NCBI GenBank assembly: GCA_027315115.1
Contig: DAHUYQ010000043.1
Span: forward strand, 1 to 58,917
Direction of reading: 5' to 3'
DNA: 58,917 nt
From: Solirubrobacterales bacterium
GTDB taxonomy: Bacteria > Actinomycetota > Thermoleophilia > Solirubrobacterales > Solirubrobacteraceae
Shown here: positions 26,002-35,573 of the stretch, piece after piece
How positions within the stretch are numbered: the stretch's first letter is position 1
How the letters are laid out: each line of letters starts with the position of its first letter
Position numbers and translations under genes: made by a program
The notes under the pieces: generated by a model
The model's input: only the letters and a program-made list of their open reading frames with translations
The model's database searches: none
What the model was told of the DNA's origin: nothing

Positions 26002-26828
26002 GACACGGGCTGCTCGGGCATGGGCTTCAGCAGCGCGTGCAGGTCGAAGCTGCGCAGCGTCTCGATCCCCGGGCGATGGGTGAGGTCGAAGTGGATCGGA
26101 GTGACCGCGACCCGTCCTGCCGCCACGGCGGCCAGGTCGGTCCCCTCCTCCTCCTCGTAGCCGGGATCGGCGCCGTATATCCAGTACCGCGCGCGAGCCG
26201 GTGGGCCCTGCTCGGACTGCTCCAGCTTGAGCTGGTCGCGGTAGATCCGTTTGCCGAGCGTGGCGACCTCGACGCCGGAGGGCGTGCCGGCGGGCACGTT
26301 GACGTTCAACAGCGTCTGCGGAGGCAGCGGCACATCCTCCAGGCGTTCCACGAGCCTCGCCACGAAGCTCGCGGCGACCTCGAAGGAGAAACCGCCTTCT
26401 CCGCTGTAGCCCATCGTGCGTCCCAGGGACTGCTGGGAGACCGCGATCGCCGGCAGGCCCACGACGATCCCCTCCAGGGCGGCGGCGACAGTGCCCGAGT
26501 AGGTGATGTCGTCGCCGAGGTTCGCGCCGTGGTTGATCCCGGAGACCACGAGCTGCGTGGAGAAGCCCTCGACCAGCCCAAGGCTCGCCAGCCGCACGCA
26601 GTCCACCGGCGTGCCGTCGGTCGCGTACCCGACGGTGCCGTCGGCGAACGGCACCTCCGCGACCCACAGCGGCCTGCGCGTCGTGATCGAGCGGGCCATC
26701 GCGGAGCGGTTGCCGTCCGGCGCGATCACCGCGAGGCGCACGTCCGGCACGCGCATCAGCGCGCGGCGCAGCGTCTGCAGGCCCTCGGCCTCGATTCCGT
26801 CGTCGTTGGTGAGCAGCACGTCGAGCAT
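25998..26828 (-). CDS. surE: 5'/3'-nucleotidase SurE
   Basis: 276 residues from ATG 26828 (MLDVLLTNDDGIEAEGL). SurE motifs are NDDG (metal-binding Asp pair), APDGNRSAMARSIT, GTPVDCVRLA, VVSGINHGANLGDDITYSGT and PAIAVSQ. It dephosphorylates nucleoside monophosphates and sometimes polyphosphate. The GTGA overlap couples it to ligA. Confidence 0.95.
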   Translation of the reverse strand: MLDVLLTNDDGIEAEGLQTLRRALMRVPDVRLAVIAPDGNRSAMARSITTRRPLWVAEVPFADGTVGYATDGTPVDCVRLASLGLVEGFSTQLVVSGINHGANLGDDITYSGTVAAALEGIVVGLPAIAVSQQSLGRTMGYSGEGGFSFEVAASFVARLVERLEDVPLPPQTLLNVNVPAGTPSGVEVATLGKRIYRDQLKLEQSEQGPPARARYWIYGADPGYEEEEGTDLAAVAAGRVAVTPIHFDLTHRPGIETLRSFDLHALLKPMPEQPVS

Positions 26829-26941
26829 GCGCCACTCAGGATAGGGGCCGGTCCGGTCCCCAAGCGCGCCCACGCTGGAGACATCGCAAGCCAGTCCCAG
26901 TCGGACGATACGCTTCTATCCGCAACGTGACGCCCACAGAG

Positions 26942-27666
26942 ATGAGCTACACGAATGGCGAAGTCAACCGCGCCGGAGAAAGGCTCGCAGAGGTTCTGCG
27001 CTCGCTGCGCGCGGGAGAGCGGGCCCGACCGATCCAGACGAGCTAGGTGAAATCGGGCGCGCCATCGAGACCATCGACTGGTGGCGTGGACTACATGCCG
27101 CGCCTCTGACCGCCGTCAACGCGAACCTGCGCCACTACCTCAAGACATATGGTCAGCCGATCGTGACGCAGCGCCTGAAGCGCTTCCCCACAGTCGTCGA
27201 CAAGTTGCTCCGCGAGCCCACGATGAAGCTCACGCAGATGGCGGATATCGGCGGCTGCAGAGCGATCCTGCTCAATCAGGACGCCGTCACGGCGGTGAGC
27301 CGCCGCCTGCGCAAGAACTGGACCATAGTTCGCATACGCGACTACGTGGCCGCGCCAAAGACATCCGGATACCGTGCCGTCCACCTCATCATCCGCCGCA
27401 GGAGTCGGCTCATAGAGCTTCAGCTGCGCACTCCTATTCAGGACGCCTGGGCCAACCAGGTCGAGGACGATTCCCGCCGCGCGGGCACCGACTTCAAGGG
27501 CGGCGCGGGTCAGGCAGAGGTTCATGCATACTACGCCGTGATGTCCGAGGTTCTGGCGCTCCGGGAACAGAGCGAAGAGCCCGATACCGACCTCCGGCAG
27601 CGTCTGATCGAGCGCTACGACTTGGCGCATCCCTTCTTGGCGGCTACCGTAAGAGGATCCCAATGA
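26942..27666 (+). pseudogene. RelA/SpoT-domain (alarmone synthetase-like) gene with a frameshift
   Basis: The first part reads from ATG 26942 (MSYTNGEVNRAGERLAEVLR) and hits TAG at 27044-27046. The natural continuation (PDELGEIGRAIETIDWWRGL) is in the next frame, so a one-base indel lies at about 27022-27034. From there the synthetase domain is intact: ADIGGCRAIL, SGYRAVHLII and ELQLRTPIQDAWANQVED, the hallmarks of the (p)ppGpp synthetase fold. There is no HD hydrolase domain. If the indel is a sequencing error, this is a small alarmone synthetase-type protein of about 240 residues. Alternatively GTG 27163 may give a shorter product. Confidence 0.75.
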
Positions 27667-27968
27667 ACAACGACGACGTAGACATCAAGCACTTCCTGGT
27701 CATCTACGACATCAACGCTGGCGAGGCCAGCGTTGATGATCGGTTCAACGCGGACTACCACGCTGCGCTGGAGGCCTATGCCGAGGCAGAGGCGACCTAC
27801 AGGGGTCGTGACGATGTCGAGGTCGTCTTGCTCAGCGCTGACTCGATCGACACGATCAAGAAGACCCACTCCAGCTACTTCGATACTCGCGAGCAGCGAG
27901 TCGAGGGCTTCTTTTCAAGCGCCGTCGAGGAAATCATCGCTTCCTGGACCTCGCACGCAAGCCGCTAG
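27663..27968 (+). CDS. Small partner protein of the RelA/SpoT-domain gene
   Basis: 101 residues; its ATG overlaps the synthetase stop (ATGA). The acidic sequence includes KHFLVIYDINAGEA, ALEAYAEAEATYRGRDDVEV and TIKKTHSSYF. I know of no assigned function. Tight coupling to a stand-alone RelA/SpoT domain is the layout of toxSAS toxin-antitoxin pairs, so an antitoxin role is possible. The stop TAG lies inside a CTAG shared with the convergent truA stop. Confidence 0.72.
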   Translation: MNNDDVDIKHFLVIYDINAGEASVDDRFNADYHAALEAYAEAEATYRGRDDVEVVLLSADSIDTIKKTHSSYFDTREQRVEGFFSSAVEEIIASWTSHASR

Positions 27969-28705
27969 GGGTAGCGCACGCAAGCAAGCGCCAGCCCGTG
28001 CGGCGGCGCGGTCGGCCCGGCCGCCGCCCGCGGCGCGCCCGCCAGCAGCGCGGTGAAGCTCTCCAGGCTGCGCTGCCCGCCCGCGACCTCCAGCATCGTG
28101 CCCACCAGCACCCGATTCATGTGGCGCATGAACGTGTCCGCCTCGATCCAGAGCTCCAACAGGTCGCCCTCGAAGCGCCAGCTCGCGGCGAGCACGTCGC
28201 GCGTGAAGCGCACGTGGTCCGTCTCGGTCGGCGTGAACGCCGTGAAGTCGTGAGTTCCGACCAGCGCGGCGGCGCATGCGGCCAGCGCCTCCCGGTCGAT
28301 CCGGCGCGGCCAGTGCAGCGCGCTGCCGCGCATGAAGACACTGCGCACCCGGCGGTCCAGCACCCGGTAGCAGTAGGTGCGGCTGAGCGCGTCGCGGCGC
28401 GCGTCGAAGCCCGCCGGCGCGGGCTCGCAGGAGAGCACCGCGACGTCGGGGGGCAGCAGCGCGTTCCAGCGCGCCGGGTCGAGCGCCTCGTGGCGGTAGC
28501 TCGCCACCTGCCCCCAGGCGTGCACGCCGCGATCGGTGCGTCCCGCGACCGTCAGCGACAGCGGCTCGCCCTCGCCGTCGAGCGGGCCGAGGATCGTGTG
28601 CAGCGCCTCTTCCAGCGCGCCCTGCACGGTCCGCAGCCCCGGCTGACGCGCCCACCCGGCGAACTCGGTCCCGTCGTACTCGATGGTCAGCCGGCTCACC
28701 ATCAC
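27965..28705 (-). CDS. truA: tRNA pseudouridine(38-40) synthase TruA
   Basis: 246 residues. TruA signature: LTIEYDGTEFAGWARQPGLR, TVAGRTDRGVHAWGQVASY with the catalytic Asp in GRTDRGVHA, then HDFTAFT and FMRHMNRVLVGTMLEV. It modifies uridines in the anticodon stem-loop of many tRNAs. It is the last gene of the ribosomal run, 31 bases after rplQ, as in many bacteria. Confidence 0.95.
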   Translation of the reverse strand: MMVSRLTIEYDGTEFAGWARQPGLRTVQGALEEALHTILGPLDGEGEPLSLTVAGRTDRGVHAWGQVASYRHEALDPARWNALLPPDVAVLSCEPAPAGFDARRDALSRTYCYRVLDRRVRSVFMRGSALHWPRRIDREALAACAAALVGTHDFTAFTPTETDHVRFTRDVLAASWRFEGDLLELWIEADTFMRHMNRVLVGTMLEVAGGQRSLESFTALLAGAPRAAAGPTAPPHGLALACVRYP

Positions 28706-28736
28706 CGCACCCGCGGCGCGCGGCGCGCCCCGCGCT

Positions 28737-29090
28737 TCAGACCAACTCTAGAAGGACCATCTCGGTCGCATCCGACCGGCGCGGACCGAGCTTCATGATG
28801 CGCGTGTAGCCACCGGGCCGCTCCGTGTAGCGCGGGGCGACCTCGACGAACAGGCGGTGCACGGCGAACTTGTCCTGGGCGAGCGCGGAGAGCGCCTGCC
28901 GGCGTGCGTGCAGCGTGTCCGTCTTGGCCAGCGTGATCAGCTTCTCGAGCTCCGGCTTGACCGCCTTGGCCTTGGCCTCGGTGGTCTGGATGCGCTCGTG
29001 CTCCAGAACCTCCTTGCAGAGGTTCATCAGCAGCGCCTTGCGGTGCGCCGAGTCGCGGCTGAGCTTGTTGCGTGTCTTCTGGTGCCTCAT
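28737..29090 (-). CDS. rplQ: 50S ribosomal protein L17
   Basis: 117 residues from ATG 29090 (MRHQKTRNKLSRDSAHRKAL). Family features are LLMNLCKEVLEHERIQTTEAKAK-like text (split across residues 21-45), KLITLAKTDTLHARR and the C-terminal RIMKLGPRRSDATEM. It lies near the peptide-exit region of the large subunit. It follows rpoA by 53 bases. Confidence 0.96.
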   Translation of the reverse strand: MRHQKTRNKLSRDSAHRKALLMNLCKEVLEHERIQTTEAKAKAVKPELEKLITLAKTDTLHARRQALSALAQDKFAVHRLFVEVAPRYTERPGGYTRIMKLGPRRSDATEMVLLELV

Positions 29091-29143
29091 GAGTCGGTCA
29101 AGGATAGTGATCCGTGGCAGCGCGCGCGAGCAGCCGGCGCCTT

Positions 29144-30127
29144 TCAGTCCTGCCTCAGCGACAGGCCGCGTGCGTGCAGCGTTTCCACGACCTCGTCGAT
29201 CGACTTCTTGCCGAAGTTCGGGATCGCGCTGAGCTCGGCCTCGGACTTGGAGATCAGATCGCCGACCGTCTGCACGCCCGCCCGCTTGAGGCAGTTGTAG
29301 GAGCGCACGCCCAGCTCGAGCTCCTCGATCAGGATGTTCCACTCCTCGCCCTGAATGCCGCTCGGGACGCCGCCGCCGGCGGGCAGGCCCTGGCCGTCGG
29401 AGCCGGCGATCTGGCCGCCCGGCGTGGCCCGCAGCTCCTGGATGCGGTCGGCGTCGGTGAAGATCGCGAGCTGGGAGATCAGCAGCTCGGCGGCCTCGCG
29501 CAGCGCGGCCTGCGGGTCGATCGAGCCGTCGGTCTCGATGTCCAGCGAGAGCTTGTCGTAGTCGGTGCGCTGGCCGACGCGGGCCTGTTCCACGGCGTAG
29601 GCGACGCGACGCACCGGCGAGAAGATCGAGTCGATCGGGATCACGCCGATCGGCTGGTCGGGCGACTTGTTCTCGTCCGCGGGGCGGTAGCCGCGGCCAC
29701 GGCCGATCGTCATGTAGAGCTCTAGCTTGGTCTTCTTCTCCAGCGTGGCGATGTGGATGTCGGGGTTGAGGATCTCCACGCCGGCGGGCAGGTCGATGTC
29801 CTTGGCGGTGATCTCACCCGGGCCGGTGACCACCAGCGGCGCCTCGACCTCGGTCGCGTCGGAGTGCATCCGGCAGACGATGCCCTTCAGGTTCAGGACG
29901 ATGTCGGTGACGTCCTCGGTGACCCCCGGGATCGTGGAGAACTCGTGGGCGACTCCCTCGATGCGCACGCTCGTCACCGCCGCGCCGGCCAGCGAGGAGA
30001 GCAGCACCCGGCGCAGGGAGTTCCCGAAGGTGTAGCCGAAGCCGCGGTCGAGAGGCTCGATCGTGAAGTTGCCGCGGTTGTCGTCGACGGACTCGCTTGT
30101 GATCCGGGGGATTTGGAAGTCGAGCAT
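29144..30127 (-). CDS. rpoA: RNA polymerase subunit alpha
   Basis: 327 residues from ATG 30127 (MLDFQIPRITSESVDDN). The N-terminal assembly domain has FTIEPLDRGFGYTFGNSLRR and the C-terminal domain has SYNCLKRAGVQTVGDLI with LSAIPNFGKKSIDEVVE, the DNA/activator-binding HhH fold. The 98-base spacer after rpsD holds a GCGCCG/CGGCGC inverted repeat (30183-30212) around a small CCCG/CGGG hairpin. Confidence 0.98.
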   Translation of the reverse strand: MLDFQIPRITSESVDDNRGNFTIEPLDRGFGYTFGNSLRRVLLSSLAGAAVTSVRIEGVAHEFSTIPGVTEDVTDIVLNLKGIVCRMHSDATEVEAPLVVTGPGEITAKDIDLPAGVEILNPDIHIATLEKKTKLELYMTIGRGRGYRPADENKSPDQPIGVIPIDSIFSPVRRVAYAVEQARVGQRTDYDKLSLDIETDGSIDPQAALREAAELLISQLAIFTDADRIQELRATPGGQIAGSDGQGLPAGGGVPSGIQGEEWNILIEELELGVRSYNCLKRAGVQTVGDLISKSEAELSAIPNFGKKSIDEVVETLHARGLSLRQD

Positions 30128-30224
30128 CAGGGTCCTCTGTGGTTTGGTCTGGCGCCGGCGCCTGGGGACGCCGACTGTGGGCGCGCCGGAGACCCGAAAG
30201 CGGGCACGGCGCGGGGAAAGTTGA

Positions 30225-30845
30225 TTACTTCGAGTACAGCTCGACGATGAGCTGCTCCTGCACCGGCGCGGCAACCTCACGCCGCTCCGGCCTGCGCAGC
30301 ACCTTCGCCGTCAGCGACTCGTGATCGGCCTGCAGCCACGCGGGGATCTGGCCGGTCAGCTCGGTCGCGTCCCTGACCACCTGCGTCGCGGGCGAGCCCG
30401 CGGCGATGGCGATCACGTCACCAGGCTTGACCTGGTAGCTGGGGATGTTCACCCTGCGACCGTTGACCGTCCAGTGTCCGTGGCGCACTAGCTGGCGCGC
30501 CTGGCGCCGAGAGGCGCCGAAGCCGAGCCGCACCAGCACGTTGTCCAGGCGGCACTCCAGCAGCGCGAGCAGGTTCTCGCCGGTGATGCCCGGCTGGCGC
30601 GAAGCCTTGACGTAGTAGCCGTGGAACTGCTTCTCCAGGACCCCGTAGTAGCGTCGGGCCTTCTGCTTCTCGCGAAGCTGGACCCTGTACTCGCTCTGCT
30701 TCTGCCGCCCGCGGCCATGCTCGCCCGGCGGATATGAGCGGCGCTCGACGCCGCACTTGTCGGTCAGGCAGCGCTCGCCCTTCAGGAAGAGCTTCTGGCC
30801 CTCCCTGCGGCATTGCTTGCACTGTGCGCCCGTGTCTCGTGCCAT
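30225..30845 (-). CDS. rpsD: 30S ribosomal protein S4
   Basis: 206 residues. It starts [18 protein letters not shown] and has four Cys (C9, C12, then GERCLTDKC), the zinc-binding form of S4. RNA-binding S4 domain: [20 protein letters not shown], then [18 protein letters not shown] primary 16S rRNA-binding protein. Confidence 0.97.
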   Translation of the reverse strand: MARDTGAQCKQCRREGQKLFLKGERCLTDKCGVERRSYPPGEHGRGRQKQSEYRVQLREKQKARRYYGVLEKQFHGYYVKASRQPGITGENLLALLECRLDNVLVRLGFGASRRQARQLVRHGHWTVNGRRVNIPSYQVKPGDVIAIAAGSPATQVVRDATELTGQIPAWLQADHESLTAKVLRRPERREVAAPVQEQLIVELYSK

Positions 30846-30903
30846 TCGTGTGCTCTTGCTCGCTTCTTGTCGCCTTGAGAGATCTACCTGCCGCGCGAGG
30901 CCG

Positions 30904-31296
30904 CTAGACGCGGCGCCGCTTCCTCGGCCGGCATCCGTTGTGTGCCTGCGGCGTGACGTCCTTGACGCCGGTGACTTCGAGGCCGGCGGCCTGGAGCGAG
31001 CGGATCGCCGTCTCGCGGCCAGAGCCCGGCCCCTTCACGAACACCTCGACCTTCTGCAGCCCCTGCTCCAGTCCCTTGCGAGCCGCCGCGTCGGCGGTCA
31101 CCTGGGCGGCGAAGGGGGTGGACTTGCGCGAGCCCTTGAAGCCCGCGCCGCCAGCCGACTCCCAGGCGATCACGTTGCCCGTCGTGTCCGTCAGGGAGAC
31201 GATCGTGTTGTTGAAAGACGTCTTGATGTGGGCCTGGCCCACGGGGATGTTCTTCTTGGGCTTGCGCCGTCCCCTGGCGCGCTTGGGGGCGGCCAT
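30904..31296 (-). CDS. rpsK: 30S ribosomal protein S11
   Basis: 130 residues from ATG 31296 ([20 protein letters not shown]). Landmarks are [57 protein letters not shown] and the basic tail [12 protein letters not shown]. It belongs to the small-subunit platform. Confidence 0.97.
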   Translation of the reverse strand: MAAPKRARGRRKPKKNIPVGQAHIKTSFNNTIVSLTDTTGNVIAWESAGGAGFKGSRKSTPFAAQVTADAAARKGLEQGLQKVEVFVKGPGSGRETAIRSLQAAGLEVTGVKDVTPQAHNGCRPRKRRRV

Positions 31297-31330
31297 CAGA
31301 CGAGAGCTCCGTGAGAGGCGTGCGGATCGA

Positions 31331-31714
31331 TCACTTCTTGCCCGCCTTCTTCTTGCCCGCGACCTGCATGCGCTTGGGGCCCTTGCGGGTGCGCGCGTTG
31401 GTCTTGGTCTTCTGGCCGCGGACCGGCAGGCCGCGACGGTGGCGCTGACCGCGATAGCAGTTGATCTCCTGCAGGCGCTTGATGTCCTGGGAGCGCTCGC
31501 GACGCAGGTCGCCCTCGACGGTGAGCTGGCGGTCGATCGCGTCGCGTAGGCGTGTGACCTCATCCTCGGTCAGGTCCCGGATGTAGGTGTCCGGGCTCAG
31601 CCCCAGCTCGGCCAGAAGCTGCTTGGAGGTTGCGCGACCGATGCCGTAGATGTAGGTGAGGCCGATTTCGGCGCGCTTGTTCAGTGGCAGGTTGACGCCC
31701 GCGATGCGTGCCAT
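31331..31714 (-). CDS. rpsM: 30S ribosomal protein S13
   Basis: 127 residues: [34 protein letters not shown], then [20 protein letters not shown] and a long Lys-rich tail. It sits on the subunit head near the A and P sites. It is 6 bases downstream of rpmJ. Confidence 0.97.
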   Translation of the reverse strand: MARIAGVNLPLNKRAEIGLTYIYGIGRATSKQLLAELGLSPDTYIRDLTEDEVTRLRDAIDRQLTVEGDLRRERSQDIKRLQEINCYRGQRHRRGLPVRGQKTKTNARTRKGPKRMQVAGKKKAGKK

Positions 31715-31720
31715 CGTGAC

Positions 31721-31834
31721 CTAGCCCTGCCGCTGCTTGTGACGCTTGTTCTGGCAGATGACGAGCACCGCTTTGTGGCGGCGGATGATCCTGCACTTCT
31801 CGCACATCGGCTTTACCGACGGTCTTACCTTCAT
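31721..31834 (-). CDS. rpmJ: 50S ribosomal protein L36
   Basis: 37 residues from ATG 31834: [20 protein letters not shown], then [13 protein letters not shown]. The CxxC...C...H zinc ligands are intact. It is short and inside a larger spurious frame. Confidence 0.96.
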   Translation of the reverse strand: MKVRPSVKPMCEKCRIIRRHKAVLVICQNKRHKQRQG

Positions 31835-31953
31835 GATCCCTTTCGGCTCGTCACTGAGACCCGGCACCGGCCGCCGACCCTGACAGCGGCACCGCGTCGA
31901 CACACGCTCGCAGCGCGAACTCCCCGCGCGAGCAGGACATCGCATACTAGCAT

Positions 31954-32763
31954 CTACGGGCGCGCGGCGGCGGGCGCCGCCGCTCCGGTGGGCGCCTTCG
32001 CAAGATCGTCGCTGCGATGCCAGGGAGTCAGTATCCGCGGTCCCCCGGATGTGATCGCCACGGTGAACTCGAAGTGCGCGGCCAGCGAGCCATCCTGGGC
32101 GTAGATCGCCCAGCCGTCGGAGCCCATCCGCACGTGCGGGCCGCCAAGCGTGGTCATCGGCTCGATCGCCAGCACCATCCCCTCGCGCAGCAGCGGACCG
32201 CGGCCCGCCCGCCCGTAGTTGGGCACCTGTGGGTCCTCGTGCATGTCGCGCCCCACGCCGTGTCCCACCAGCGAGCGCACGATCGAGAGCCCGTCGCGCT
32301 CGGCGACCTGCTGGATCGCGTGGGACACGTCTCCGACTCGGTTGCCCGGCTCGCACTGCTCCACGCCCGCCATCAGCGAGCGCCTGGTCGCCTCCAGCAG
32401 CCGCTGCGCGTCCGGCGAGATCCTCCCCACCGGGAAGGTGCGGGCGGCGTCGGCGACCCAGCCGTCGAGCGTGACGCCCACGTCGATCGAGATCACGTCC
32501 CCGTCGGAGAGCTTGTAGCGACCGGGGATGCCGTGCACGACCATCGCGTTGGGGGAGGCGCAGATCGAGCCCGGGAACCCCCTGTACCCCTTGAAGGTCG
32601 GCATCGCCCCCCGGGAGCGGATGAAGCGCTCGGCCGCGGCATCGAGCTGCGCGGTGGTGACGCCCGGCTTGACCATCCCCTCCAGCATCCGCAGCGTGGC
32701 GACGAGCACCGCGCCGGCGGCGGCCATCTTCTCGATCTCCTCGGGGCTCTTCCTGACGATCAC
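31954..32763 (-). CDS. map: Methionine aminopeptidase (type I)
   Basis: 269 residues from GTG 32763. Metal-binding residues are in the expected motifs: [21 protein letters not shown] region (ISIDVGV, DAARTF), [18 protein letters not shown] (His), IEPMTTLG (Glu) and FEFTVAI (Glu). It removes initiator Met from new proteins. A short Ala/Pro tail is added. The 119 bases between it and rpmJ do not encode infA. Confidence 0.95.
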   Translation of the reverse strand: MIVRKSPEEIEKMAAAGAVLVATLRMLEGMVKPGVTTAQLDAAAERFIRSRGAMPTFKGYRGFPGSICASPNAMVVHGIPGRYKLSDGDVISIDVGVTLDGWVADAARTFPVGRISPDAQRLLEATRRSLMAGVEQCEPGNRVGDVSHAIQQVAERDGLSIVRSLVGHGVGRDMHEDPQVPNYGRAGRGPLLREGMVLAIEPMTTLGGPHVRMGSDGWAIYAQDGSLAAHFEFTVAITSGGPRILTPWHRSDDLAKAPTGAAAPAAARP

Positions 32764-32911
32764 TTGCTGAGCTTAGCCATTGGCGTTGGGCGCGACTGCC
32801 GCTGCCTCGCGGGCGCCGGGCGCGGCGCCCGGCCTGCCGCGCGCGGTCCGGGCGGCGCGCGGTCCAGGCGGCGCGCGGTCTGCGGCGGGCCGCCCTCGGG
32901 GGGCGGGAGAG

Positions 32912-33589
32912 TTAGAGCTGGTCCTCCAGCCGCAGCGTCGCGGCCGTGGCGCGCAGATGGCCATGGACCTCGTCGGGCGAGCGCGTGCCGTCGAAGCGGC
33001 GCAGGAGGCCGGTGCGGTCGTAGTAGTCGATCAGGGGCGCGGTCTGTCCGTGGTAGACCTCCAGGCGCCGACGGATCGTCTCCTCCTTGTCGTCGTCGCG
33101 CTGGATCAGGCGCGAGCCGTCCTGGTCGCAGACGTCCTCGTGCTTGGGGGGATCGAGCTCGACGTGGTAGATGTGGCTGGGGTTCTTCACGCAGACGCGC
33201 CGGCCGGTGAGGCGCCGCACGACCTCGTCGTCGGGCACCTCGATCATCAGCACGCCGCTCAGCCGCCGGCCGCGCTCGCGTAGCGCGGCGTCCAGGGCGT
33301 CGGCCTGGCTCTCGTTGCGCGGAAAGCCGTCGAGCAGGAAGCCTTCGCGGGCGTCGGGCTCCTCGATGCGCTGGAGGATCATGCCGATGATCACCTCGTC
33401 GGGGACGAGCTCGCCTTTGTCCATGTAGCCCTTGGCCTCGCGCCCGAGCTCCGTGCCATCGGCGACCTGCTTGCGCAGCATGTCGCCGGTCGATATGTGC
33501 GCAAGCTTGAAGTCGGCCTGCAGCCGCTCAGCTTGCGTGCCCTTCCCAGCGCCGGGAGGGCCGAGGAGGATCACGTTCAGCTCGGACAC
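32912..33589 (-). CDS. adk: Adenylate kinase
   Basis: 225 residues from GTG. P-loop LLGPPGAGKGTQAERL, AMP-binding HISTGDMLRK, GFLLDGFPRNESQADAL, and a lid with RRVCVKNPSHIYHV. The lid lacks the usual four Cys; it keeps C plus a later DVCDQDG. It interconverts ATP, ADP and AMP. Gene order secY-adk-map is standard. Confidence 0.96.
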   Translation of the reverse strand: MSELNVILLGPPGAGKGTQAERLQADFKLAHISTGDMLRKQVADGTELGREAKGYMDKGELVPDEVIIGMILQRIEEPDAREGFLLDGFPRNESQADALDAALRERGRRLSGVLMIEVPDDEVVRRLTGRRVCVKNPSHIYHVELDPPKHEDVCDQDGSRLIQRDDDKEETIRRRLEVYHGQTAPLIDYYDRTGLLRRFDGTRSPDEVHGHLRATAATLRLEDQL

Positions 33590-33664
33590 CTTCAGCGCAG
33601 CCTATCCGCTCCCGGCCGGGCGTGTCGGAAAACCCGCCGCGCACCGATACGCGCGCGGCTCCCG

Positions 33665-34936
33665 CTACTTCAAGAAGCCCTCGTAGGAGCGCATCATGAG
33701 CTGCGCCTCGAGCTGCTTCATGGTTTCCAGGGCCACGCCGATCACGATCAGGATCGAGGTGCCGCCGATCGCGAGGTTGGTGTGGGTGCGGGCGATCAGG
33801 ATCGTCGGCAGCGCCGCGACGGCGGCCAGGAACAACGCGCCAGGGAAGGTCAGCCGGGCCAGGATGCGATCCAGGAATTCGGCGGTCGGCCTGCCTGGCC
33901 TGACCCCGGGAATGAAGCCGCCGTACTTCTTGAGGTTGTCGGCCTGGTCGACGGGGTTGAAGGTCACCGCCGTGTAGAAGTAGGTGAAGATGATGATGAA
34001 CAGCGACTGGCCGACCACGAACTGCCAGCCGTTGGGCGTGAAGAAGTCGGCCACTTCGCGGCCCCAGTGCGCTTTGACGAGCTGGCCGACGGTCGGCGGG
34101 ATCATCATGATGCTGGCGGCGAAGATCACGGGGATCACGCCCGCCATGTTCACGCGCAGCGGCAGGTAGGTCTGGCCGCCTTCGCTCATGCGGCGCCCGA
34201 TCACGCGCCGCGCGTACTGCACCGGGATGCGGCGCTGGCCTTCCTGCACGAAGACGATGCCGGCCACGACGGCGAGCACGATGAAGGGCATCATCACCTT
34301 GAAGACCTGGTCCTGCGTGGTCCACCAGGCCTGGATGCCGGAGGGCAGTCGGGAGACGATCGACGCGAAGATCAGCAGCGAGATGCCGTTTCCGATCCCC
34401 TTCTGGGTGATCAGCTCGCCCACCCACATCAAGAGCACCGCGCCGGTCGTCAGGCAGATGACGATCAGGAAGACGTGCGGAACGTCGAATTTGCTGACCA
34501 CCGATTCGCCAGCGGATGCCTGCAGCGAGCGGAACAGGAAGACGTAGCCGATCGACTGGGCGAAGGCGAGGCCCACCGTCAGGTAGCGCGTGTACTGGGT
34601 GATTCGCGCCTGTCCGACCTCGCCTTCCTTGGAGAGCTTCTCCAGCGAGGGGATCACCACCTGCAGGAGCTGCAGGATGATCGAGGAGGTGATGTAGGGC
34701 ATGATGCCCAGCGCGAAGAGCGCGATCCTGGAGAGGCCGCCGCCAGAGAAGAGGTTCAGCAGACCGAGGATGTTCGTGCCGCCGAACTGCTTCTGGATCG
34801 AGTCGACCGCTTTGAGGTTCACCCCTGGCACCGGCAGATGCGCGCCCAGTCGGTAGACGATGAGCATCGCCGCCGTGAACAGCAGCTTCTTGCGGATGTC
34901 CCTGACCTGGAACGCGCTGAGGATGGTTGAGAGCAT
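33665..34936 (-). CDS. secY: Protein translocase subunit SecY
   Basis: 423 residues, ten membrane segments. Landmarks are YRLGAHLPVPGVNLKAV, the plug region NLFSGGGLSRIALFALGIMP, YITSSIILQLLQVV, and the cytosolic loops SKEGEVGQARITQYTRY and IPVQYARR. It forms the Sec channel with SecE/SecG. Confidence 0.97.
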   Translation of the reverse strand: MLSTILSAFQVRDIRKKLLFTAAMLIVYRLGAHLPVPGVNLKAVDSIQKQFGGTNILGLLNLFSGGGLSRIALFALGIMPYITSSIILQLLQVVIPSLEKLSKEGEVGQARITQYTRYLTVGLAFAQSIGYVFLFRSLQASAGESVVSKFDVPHVFLIVICLTTGAVLLMWVGELITQKGIGNGISLLIFASIVSRLPSGIQAWWTTQDQVFKVMMPFIVLAVVAGIVFVQEGQRRIPVQYARRVIGRRMSEGGQTYLPLRVNMAGVIPVIFAASIMMIPPTVGQLVKAHWGREVADFFTPNGWQFVVGQSLFIIIFTYFYTAVTFNPVDQADNLKKYGGFIPGVRPGRPTAEFLDRILARLTFPGALFLAAVAALPTILIARTHTNLAIGGTSILIVIGVALETMKQLEAQLMMRSYEGFLK

Positions 34937-35039
34937 GGTCCTGGGTGTCGGCCTCTTTAGCGAGCCGGTCGCCGGCTCAGGGCAGCCCGCGGGGAAGCCC
35001 TCCCCGTAGGCGCCGCGTCAGCGGACCGGAGGCCCGATT

Positions 35040-35573
35040 CTAGCTCTCGACCACTACGCACGCACCACCCGCTGCCTCGATGCCGCTCTTGGCGGCGGCG
35101 CTGAACGCGTGCGCGTGGACGGTCAGGGGCTTGCTCAGGCTGCCCTTGGCGAGCACCTTGACCGGGATGTCTTTGCGGGTGGCCAGACCGGCGGCCTTCA
35201 TCGCCTCCACGGTCACCTCGGCGCCCTCCTGAAAGCGCTTCTCCAGATCGGAGAGGTTCACCGGCTGGGTGTGGGTGCGGAACGGCTCGAAGGGCATCGA
35301 CTTCTTCATGTGCGGGCCGCGCAGCTTGCGCATCCGCATGTGGATCGGCATCTGGCCGCCCTCGAAGCGCTCCCTGCGCTTGGCGCCCGAGCGTGAGCCG
35401 TAGCCCTTCTGACCGCGGCCGGACGTCTTGCCTGTGCCGGACCCTTCGCCGCGACCGATCCGCTTGCGCGCCTTGCGGCTGCCGGGGGCCGGTTTGAGGG
35501 TGTGCAGGCCGACCCGCTCCGGGGCGTTCTCCGCCGCCTTCTCTGTCTCTGTCTCTGTGGCTGACGGGGTCAT
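35040..35573 (-). CDS. rplO: 50S ribosomal protein L15
   Basis: 177 residues from ATG 35573. The core begins at about residue 21 (VGLHTLKPAPGSRKARKRIG) and continues RGEGSGTGKTSGRGQKGYGS. An acidic N-terminal extra of 20 residues (TETETEKAAENA) is coded by a short CTCTGT repeat. It overlaps rpmD by four bases. Confidence 0.96.
   Translation of the reverse strand: MTPSATETETEKAAENAPERVGLHTLKPAPGSRKARKRIGRGEGSGTGKTSGRGQKGYGSRSGAKRRERFEGGQMPIHMRMRKLRGPHMKKSMPFEPFRTHTQPVNLSDLEKRFQEGAEVTVEAMKAAGLATRKDIPVKVLAKGSLSKPLTVHAHAFSAAAKSGIEAAGGACVVVES

Noticed and set aside
23167..26160. A 997-codon plus-strand open frame antisense to ligA
   Set aside because: Very Arg/Leu/Asp-rich with no family pattern, and exactly opposite the well-supported ligA and surE genes; long antisense frames are expected in GC-rich DNA.
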